Source: Mesorhizobium intechi (GTDB lineage Bacteria; Pseudomonadota; Alphaproteobacteria; Rhizobiales; Rhizobiaceae). From it: a stretch of 43,863 bases of DNA. Shown here one piece after another: positions 39,120 through 43,863 of this stretch. Positions within the stretch are counted from its first letter, which is position 1. The number at the start of each line of letters is the position of its first letter. Under the pieces are notes generated by a model. That model was not told the DNA's origin. It saw only the letters and a list, made by a program, of their open reading frames with translations, and ran no database searches. The position numbers and the translations under genes are program-made. The stretch is taken from positions 1 to 43,863 of the forward strand of contig NZ_PNOT02000322.1 in the NCBI RefSeq assembly GCF_002879535.1. The letters run 5' to 3'.

Positions 39120-40330
39120 GCGCGCCAGCGGTCGAGGCCGCGCAGGAACCGTTCAGACGCAAAACCCTATTCTGGGGCATTTTTGCCAGCTTGCTGGCCG
39201 CGGCGGGATTTTTCCTGCTGTCGACCTACGCGCCGGACTTCCGCCAGCCGGAAGGCGGCGGCACGCCGCTCTCCAAGGGCGGCTCCGGCTATGCCGGGCT
39301 CGTCGAATGGCTGAAACTCACCAATGGACAGGCGCCACCCATGGCGCGCAGCGAGGAAGCGTTCAGTTCAGACGTGGCGTCCGAATTCCTGCTGATTGTC
39401 ACCATAGCGCCAAACAGCGACCCGGCCGCGCTGGCAAGAATCATCAAGCTTCGCTCGGGCAAGGCCACGCTGTTCGTGCTGCCCAAATGGGTCACCTTGC
39501 CACTGCAGGACCATGAAGGCTGGGAAATGAAGCTTGAACGGCTGCCCGACACGGTCGTCAATGACTGGCTCGGGCGCATCACCAAGGCCAAGCTGGGCGA
39601 AGGCAAGAGTCCGGTCGGGCAGATCGACGTCGCAGGCCGCATGGTCACGACGCCGGAAGACCTGCAATGGGTCGCCGACAATCACCCCTTGATCGCTGCG
39701 GGCAATGGCAAGGCCGTTCTCACCGAGCTCGACGAAGAGCCGTTCTACGTCCTGACCGACCCCGATCTGATCAACAACGCCGCGCTGAAGGATCCGCAAA
39801 AGGCGGCGGCGGCACTTGACATCATCGCCATGCTGGAGCCGGCCAAGGGCCCGGTGATGTTCGACCTGACGCTGCATGGCGTCGGGCGGAAATACGATCT
39901 TGCCAAGCTTTTGGTCGAGCCGCCCTTCCTGGCGCTGACGCTGTCGGTGCTGGCGGCGGCGGCCCTTGCTTTCCTGCATGGGCTCGGCCGGTTCGGACCG
40001 CCGCGCACCGAGGCCCGGGCGATTGCCTTCGGCAAGCGGGCGCTGGTCGACAGCACGGCGATGCTCCTGAAGCGCGCCGGGCGGCTCGGCGCGCTCGGCG
40101 ATCGGTATGCGGCGCTGATGCGTGCGCGTGCCGGCGCATTGCTCGGCGCGCCGCAAGGCCTGCCCGGCGAGGCGCTCGACCGCTGGCTCGATTCCCGCGA
40201 CCGAAGCGAAACGCAAGGCTTCGGCCGTCGCTTCAAGGCGGCGGCTGAAGCTCGGAATCTGGTGCAAATGCATGAAGCAGCGGAAGCGCTGCATGACTGG
40301 ACGACAAGGAGGCTCGGTGAACGTCGATGA
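39116..40330 (+). CDS. DUF4350-family membrane protein
   Basis: A 404-residue protein. Helix at about 18-38 (TLFWGIFASLLAAAGFFLLSTYAPDF), a periplasmic DUF4350 domain with SGYAGLVEWLKLTNGQAPPMARSEEAF, and a second helix at about 280-298 (FLALTLSVLAAAALAFLHGL). The C-terminal cytoplasmic part is helical and basic. It overlaps the DUF4129 gene by four bases and the MoxR gene by 14. This protein is a regular member of the MoxR-DUF58 cluster; its biochemical role is unknown. Confidence 0.88.
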   Translation: MSAPAVEAAQEPFRRKTLFWGIFASLLAAAGFFLLSTYAPDFRQPEGGGTPLSKGGSGYAGLVEWLKLTNGQAPPMARSEEAFSSDVASEFLLIVTIAPNSDPAALARIIKLRSGKATLFVLPKWVTLPLQDHEGWEMKLERLPDTVVNDWLGRITKAKLGEGKSPVGQIDVAGRMVTTPEDLQWVADNHPLIAAGNGKAVLTELDEEPFYVLTDPDLINNAALKDPQKAAAALDIIAMLEPAKGPVMFDLTLHGVGRKYDLAKLLVEPPFLALTLSVLAAAALAFLHGLGRFGPPRTEARAIAFGKRALVDSTAMLLKRAGRLGALGDRYAALMRARAGALLGAPQGLPGEALDRWLDSRDRSETQGFGRRFKAAAEARNLVQMHEAAEALHDWTTRRLGERR

Positions 40331-41273
40331 TGTGAAAGCCCTGGCGACCGCGATCAGGGAAGAAGTTGCGAAAGCGATCACCGGGCAGCGCGACACGGTC
40401 GATCTGATGCTGACGGCATTGTTCGCCGGCGGCCACATATTGCTAGAAGGCCCGCCGGGAACCGCCAAGACCATGACCGCGCGATGCTTCGCGCAAGCGC
40501 TTGGCGTCGCCTATGGCCGCATCCAGTTCACGCCCGACCTGATGCCTGGCGATATCGTCGGCTCCAACATCTACAATTTCCAAAGCGGGCAGTTCACGCT
40601 GACGCGCGGGCCAATCTTCTGCGACCTTCTGCTTGCCGATGAGATCAACCGCACGCCGCCGAAGACGCAGGCCGCCCTTCTGGAGGCCATGCAGGAACAT
40701 GCCGTCACCTTCGACGGCACCACGCATGCGCTCAGCCAGAACTTCATGGTGGTGGCGACGCAGAACCCGATCGAGCATCAGGGTGTCTACCCCCTGCCCG
40801 AGGCACAGCTCGACCGCTTCCTGTTCAAGCACCGGGTGAGCTATCCGGATTTCAAGGAGGAACGGGCCATCATCGTGCACCACGGCGGCGGCACCGCCTC
40901 GCACGATATTGCGCAATACGGCATCAAGGCGCAGACGGATCGCAAGACGCTGGAAGCAGCCCTTGCCACGGTCGGTGACGTGACGCTGGTCGACGATGTC
41001 GTCGGCTATATCGCGGCTCTGGTGCGCCGCACGCGCGAAAGCCCGGACCTCGAGGTTGGCGCCAGCCCACGGGCGGGCGCCATGCTGGCGCGCGCGGCAC
41101 GCGCCAGGGCGGCTCTCGACGGCCGCGCCTATGTCATTCCCGACGACGTCAAGGCGCTCGCCATACCAGCGCTGCGCCACCGCGTCATCCTGTCGCCCGC
41201 GGCGCAGATCGATGGGCGGCTGGTCGAGCAGATCGTTTCCGACCTCGTCGACCAGACGGAGGCGCCGCGTTGA
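40317..41273 (+). CDS. MoxR-family AAA+ ATPase
   Basis: The protein has 318 residues from the GTG at 40317, chosen because GGAGG lies 5 bases upstream and DDVKALATAIREEVAKAITGQ is the usual N-terminus. Walker A is GPPGTAKT (45-52) and Walker B LLLADEIN (104-111). RTPPKTQAALLEAMQEHAVTFDGTTH and TQNPIEHQGVYPLPEAQLDRFLFKH carry the sensor and MoxR signature. MoxR ATPases act as chaperones that activate partner proteins carrying von Willebrand A-type domains; here the partner is likely the DUF58 protein encoded next. Confidence 0.95.
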   Translation: MNVDDVKALATAIREEVAKAITGQRDTVDLMLTALFAGGHILLEGPPGTAKTMTARCFAQALGVAYGRIQFTPDLMPGDIVGSNIYNFQSGQFTLTRGPIFCDLLLADEINRTPPKTQAALLEAMQEHAVTFDGTTHALSQNFMVVATQNPIEHQGVYPLPEAQLDRFLFKHRVSYPDFKEERAIIVHHGGGTASHDIAQYGIKAQTDRKTLEAALATVGDVTLVDDVVGYIAALVRRTRESPDLEVGASPRAGAMLARAARARAALDGRAYVIPDDVKALAIPALRHRVILSPAAQIDGRLVEQIVSDLVDQTEAPR

Positions 41274-42574
41274 TCTACCCGACCGGCAGAGCGGTGTGGG
41301 CAGCGGCGGCGGGAGCGATCCCCGCCTTCCTCATCGCGCTCGCGCTGCCGCATGTCTGGTATCTGGGCCTGCTGTGGATCTGCGCGCTGCTTGCATTTCT
41401 CGCGGTCGACGCAGCGGCCGGGCGTGGGCGCGCCTCGCTCAGTGCCAGTCTCTCGGCGCCGGGGCAGGTCGGCGTCGGCGGGCGCTTTACCGTGCATGTC
41501 GCGGCCAGGCTCGGCCAGCGGGCGCGCATGTTGCAAGCGCGTGTCGGCCACGATCGGCGTGTGGAGCCGGTCAGTCGCACAGGCGGCGCGTTACCGGCGA
41601 ACGGCGGCACGCTTGACCTCGAATTCACGGCGCGCAGGCGCGGCATTGCCAATTTCGACCGGCTCTGGCTGCGCTGGAACGGCCCGTTCGGGCTGACCTG
41701 GAACCAGGTCGTCCTGCCGATGGACCGCAAGGTGGCGGTGCTGCCCGACGTCAGCAGCGCGCGCGACGAGGCCATCACCTTGCTGCAACGCTCCGCGCTC
41801 GCCGACGGTCACGCACAGAGGCGGGCCGGCCAGGGCCGCGAGTTCGAGGCGCTGAAGGACTATCAGCCGGGCATGGGCCGGCGGATGATCGATTGGAAGC
41901 GCAGCGCCCGCCACGGCAAGCTTCTGGCGCGAGAGTTCAGGGTCGAGGAGAACAACAACATCGTGCTGGCGATCGACAGCGGCCGGCTGATGTGCGAGCC
42001 GGTCGACGGCGTGCCGAAAGTTGACCGGGCGGTAACGGCAGCACTTCTGTCGGCCTTCATTGCGCTCAAGGGCGGCGACCTTGTCAGCCTGTTCTCCTTC
42101 GATGCCACGCCTCGCGTCTCGAGCGGCGCGGTGCGCGGCTCGCCGAGTTTCACGATGATCCAGAAGCGCGCGGCCGAGATCGACTATTCCAGCGCGGAGA
42201 CCAATTTCACGCTCGCGCTGACGACATTGGCGGCCAAGCTCGACCGTCGCTCGCTGGTCATCGTCTTCACCGATTTCGTCGATCCGATCAGCGCGGAACT
42301 GATGCTGCGCACCGTCGGCCGGCTGGCCGAGCGGCATCTGGTGCTGTTCGTGCTGATGAAGGATGTTGAACTGGAGACGCTGGCCGACATGCAGCCCACG
42401 AAACCCGAGGATGTGGCCCGCGCGGTCATCGCGGGCGGCCTGCTTCGGGAGCGGCAAGTGGTGATCGGGCGGCTGCGGCTGCTCGGCGCGCATGTGATCG
42501 AGGCCGACCATCAGCGGCTTGGTCCGGCGCTGGTCGAGCGTTATATCCAGATCAAGGAGGAGAACCTCCTATGA
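41270..42574 (+). CDS. DUF58-domain protein
   Basis: A 434-residue protein starting at a TTG that overlaps the MoxR stop, with GGAGG 7 bases upstream. Two hydrophobic helices lie near the N-terminus (AAAAGAIPAFLIALALPHVWYLGLLWICALLAFLAV). The DUF58 hallmark is GREFEALKDYQPGMGRRMIDWKRSARHGKLLAREFRVEENNNIVLAIDSG, followed by a vWA-like fold with LVIVFTDFVDP. It is the usual partner of MoxR ATPases, probably assembling or activating an envelope complex. Confidence 0.92.
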   Translation: MIYPTGRAVWAAAAGAIPAFLIALALPHVWYLGLLWICALLAFLAVDAAAGRGRASLSASLSAPGQVGVGGRFTVHVAARLGQRARMLQARVGHDRRVEPVSRTGGALPANGGTLDLEFTARRRGIANFDRLWLRWNGPFGLTWNQVVLPMDRKVAVLPDVSSARDEAITLLQRSALADGHAQRRAGQGREFEALKDYQPGMGRRMIDWKRSARHGKLLAREFRVEENNNIVLAIDSGRLMCEPVDGVPKVDRAVTAALLSAFIALKGGDLVSLFSFDATPRVSSGAVRGSPSFTMIQKRAAEIDYSSAETNFTLALTTLAAKLDRRSLVIVFTDFVDPISAELMLRTVGRLAERHLVLFVLMKDVELETLADMQPTKPEDVARAVIAGGLLRERQVVIGRLRLLGAHVIEADHQRLGPALVERYIQIKEENLL

Positions 42575-43590
42575 CGCTGCCCGCCGGCACCGATGCCGTA
42601 CGCCAGTCGCTGGCAAGCTTCCGCCAGGAGCGCGAGGCCGACTGGAAGGCGTTCGAGGCGCTGCTTTCGCGCGTCGAAAAACGCGCGCCGCGCACGCTTT
42701 CGGAAGACGAGTTGCTGTCGCTGCCCCTGCTCTACCGTTCGGCTCTGTCCTCGCTCTCGGTGGCCCGCGCGACGTCGCTCGACAGCGCGTTGATCGCCTA
42801 TCTGGAGGCGCTCAGCCTGCGCGGCTATTTCTATCTCTATGGCACGCGACGAAGTCTGAGGCAGCGCGTCGGCGATTTCTTCCTGCGTGACTGGCCGGCG
42901 GCGATCCGCGACCTGTGGCGTGAGACCTGGGTGTCGGTCGGACTGACGGTGATCGGCGCCATTGCCGGCTACTGGCTGGTCGCCTCCGACAAACGCTGGT
43001 ACGACGCCATCATCGCGCCCAGCCTTGCCGGCGGGCGCAACCCGGATTCGTCTGCCGAAGTCCTGCGCAGCGTGCTCTATGATGGCGGCAGCAGCCACTT
43101 CCTGTCCGGATTTGCCGCCTATCTGTTCACCCACAACACGCAGGTGGCGATCCTGGCCTTTGCTCTCGGCTTCGCCTTCGCGGTGCCGAGCGTGCTGATC
43201 ATCCTGATGAACGGATGTATGCTGGGCGCGCTGTTCCAGGTCTATGCGGCCAATGGGTTGGGCTTGGAGCTCGGCGGCTGGCTGTCGATCCACGGCACGA
43301 CCGAACTGTTCGCCATTGCGTTGGCGGGCGCGGCCGGCATGCGCATCGGCACGCGCATCGCCTTTCCCGGCGAACTGACCCGGATGGCCGCCGCCGCCCA
43401 GGCCGGGCGAGTGGCGGCGACCGTGATGGTCGGCGTGATGATGATGCTTCTGTCTGCCGGCCTGCTAGAAGGCATCGGCCGCCAGACAATCACCAGCGAT
43501 GCGGCGCGCTACGCCATTGGCGGCGGCATGCTGGTCTTCTGGATCGCCTATTTCTACCTGTTCCGGCTGGTGCGGCATGGCAACGGCTAG
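42571..43590 (+). CDS. SpoIIM-family (stage II sporulation M-like) membrane protein
   Basis: The protein has 339 residues. A cytoplasmic helical N-terminus (SFRQEREADWKAFEALLSRVEKRAPRTLSEDELLSLPLLYRSALSSLSVARA) is typical of the SpoIIM-like proteins of non-sporulating bacteria. It is followed by about six helices with SHFLSGFAAYLFTHNTQVAILAFALGFAFAVPSVLIILMNGCMLGALFQVY and LGGWLSIHGTTELFAIALAGAAGMRIG. It overlaps the DUF58 stop by four bases and the next gene by 14. In this context SpoIIM-like proteins accompany RDD proteins and MoxR-DUF58; function outside sporulation is undefined. Confidence 0.93.
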   Translation: MTLPAGTDAVRQSLASFRQEREADWKAFEALLSRVEKRAPRTLSEDELLSLPLLYRSALSSLSVARATSLDSALIAYLEALSLRGYFYLYGTRRSLRQRVGDFFLRDWPAAIRDLWRETWVSVGLTVIGAIAGYWLVASDKRWYDAIIAPSLAGGRNPDSSAEVLRSVLYDGGSSHFLSGFAAYLFTHNTQVAILAFALGFAFAVPSVLIILMNGCMLGALFQVYAANGLGLELGGWLSIHGTTELFAIALAGAAGMRIGTRIAFPGELTRMAAAAQAGRVAATVMVGVMMMLLSAGLLEGIGRQTITSDAARYAIGGGMLVFWIAYFYLFRLVRHGNG

Positions 43591-43863
43591 GAACCCTGCC
43601 GAGCTGACAAGGCCGCTGATCACGCCGGAAGGTGTCGACCTCAGGATCAAGCTGGCGGACGCCGGTACGCGGGCTTCGGCCTTCCTGCTCGATGTGGTGA
43701 TCATCGTCGCGGCCGCTATTGCGGTCACCCTCGTCGTCATCTTCGGCCTCGGCGGCCTTGGCGTGAAGGAGGCGGAGCCGCTCTTCATCGTCTGGATCAT
43801 CTTCATCTTCCTGCTGCGCAACGTCTATTTCATCGCCTTCGAGGCGGGGCGGCGGGCCGCGAC
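43577..43863 (+). CDS. RDD-family membrane protein (partial, runs off window)
   Basis: The N-terminal 95 residues are present: MATARNPAELTRPLITPEGVDLRIKLADAGTRASAFLLDVVIIVAAA, then a second helix VWIIFIFLLRNVYFIAFE. The segment DAGTRASAFLLDVVI is the RDD-type first helix (R and D residues). It overlaps the SpoIIM-like gene by 14 bases and is the next member of the operon. The 3' end lies beyond the window. Confidence 0.85.
   Translation, partial: MATARNPAELTRPLITPEGVDLRIKLADAGTRASAFLLDVVIIVAAAIAVTLVVIFGLGGLGVKEAEPLFIVWIIFIFLLRNVYFIAFEAGRRAA

Overview
The window looks like chromosomal DNA of a high-GC alphaproteobacterium of the Rhizobiales, most likely Mesorhizobium or a close relative. This is an inference from gene content (RopB/Omp25-type porin-like protein, RpoE-ChrR module, DUF2147, DUF2177 and DUF1295 proteins, rhizobial-style ABC importers). 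No rRNA, CRISPR array, complete insertion sequence or prophage was seen.

Layout. 1-1180: tRNA-Gln(CTG), a short DUF6680-like remnant, and a secreted Gly/Ser/Asp-rich protein preceded by a tiny signal-peptide-like ORF. 1733-6444: GntR regulator, polar amino-acid ABC importer (binding protein and two permeases, no ATPase) and gamma-glutamyltransferase. 6895-10347: an operon of DsbA-like, metallo-beta-lactamase-fold and two SnoaL-like proteins, divergent from a LysR regulator. 10652-15204: XRE regulator divergent from a Tat-exported peptide-type binding protein and a CocE-type hydrolase. 15494-24126: a photo-oxidative stress regulon, with three operons sharing one ECF promoter type (TGATCC, 18 bp, TAGAA or TAACA). 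They are DUF2147-photolyase-DUF2177; rpoE-chrR-DUF1295-methyltransferase-membrane protein; and FAD oxidoreductase-DUF1365-decayed CFA synthase. 24235-25536: two uncharacterised genes, one a tandem duplication of a single domain. 25682-33710: a phosphorelay (hybrid kinase with two receivers, two single-domain response regulators, an Hpt protein) next to a synthase-type polysaccharide secretion set (TPR/beta-barrel outer-membrane protein, membrane-anchored HEAT protein, GT2 synthase). 33928-36936: a tRNA-Cys with an unusual D-arm region, a porin-like outer-membrane protein and a TPR protein. 37048-43863: a small ORF, a YciC-like membrane protein, and a divergent operon DUF4129 (frameshifted)-DUF4350-MoxR-DUF58-SpoIIM-RDD that runs off the end.

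The two strongest systems are the RpoE/ChrR regulon, where promoter sequence, operon structure and gene content agree, and the kinase/response-regulator/polysaccharide-synthase cluster. In the latter the synthase has no visible c-di-GMP domain, so phosphorelay control is a reasonable hypothesis. Several loci show decay or loss: a CFA synthase split by frameshifts, a one-base shift in DUF4129, an ABC importer lacking its ATPase, and a DUF6680-like gene lacking its start.
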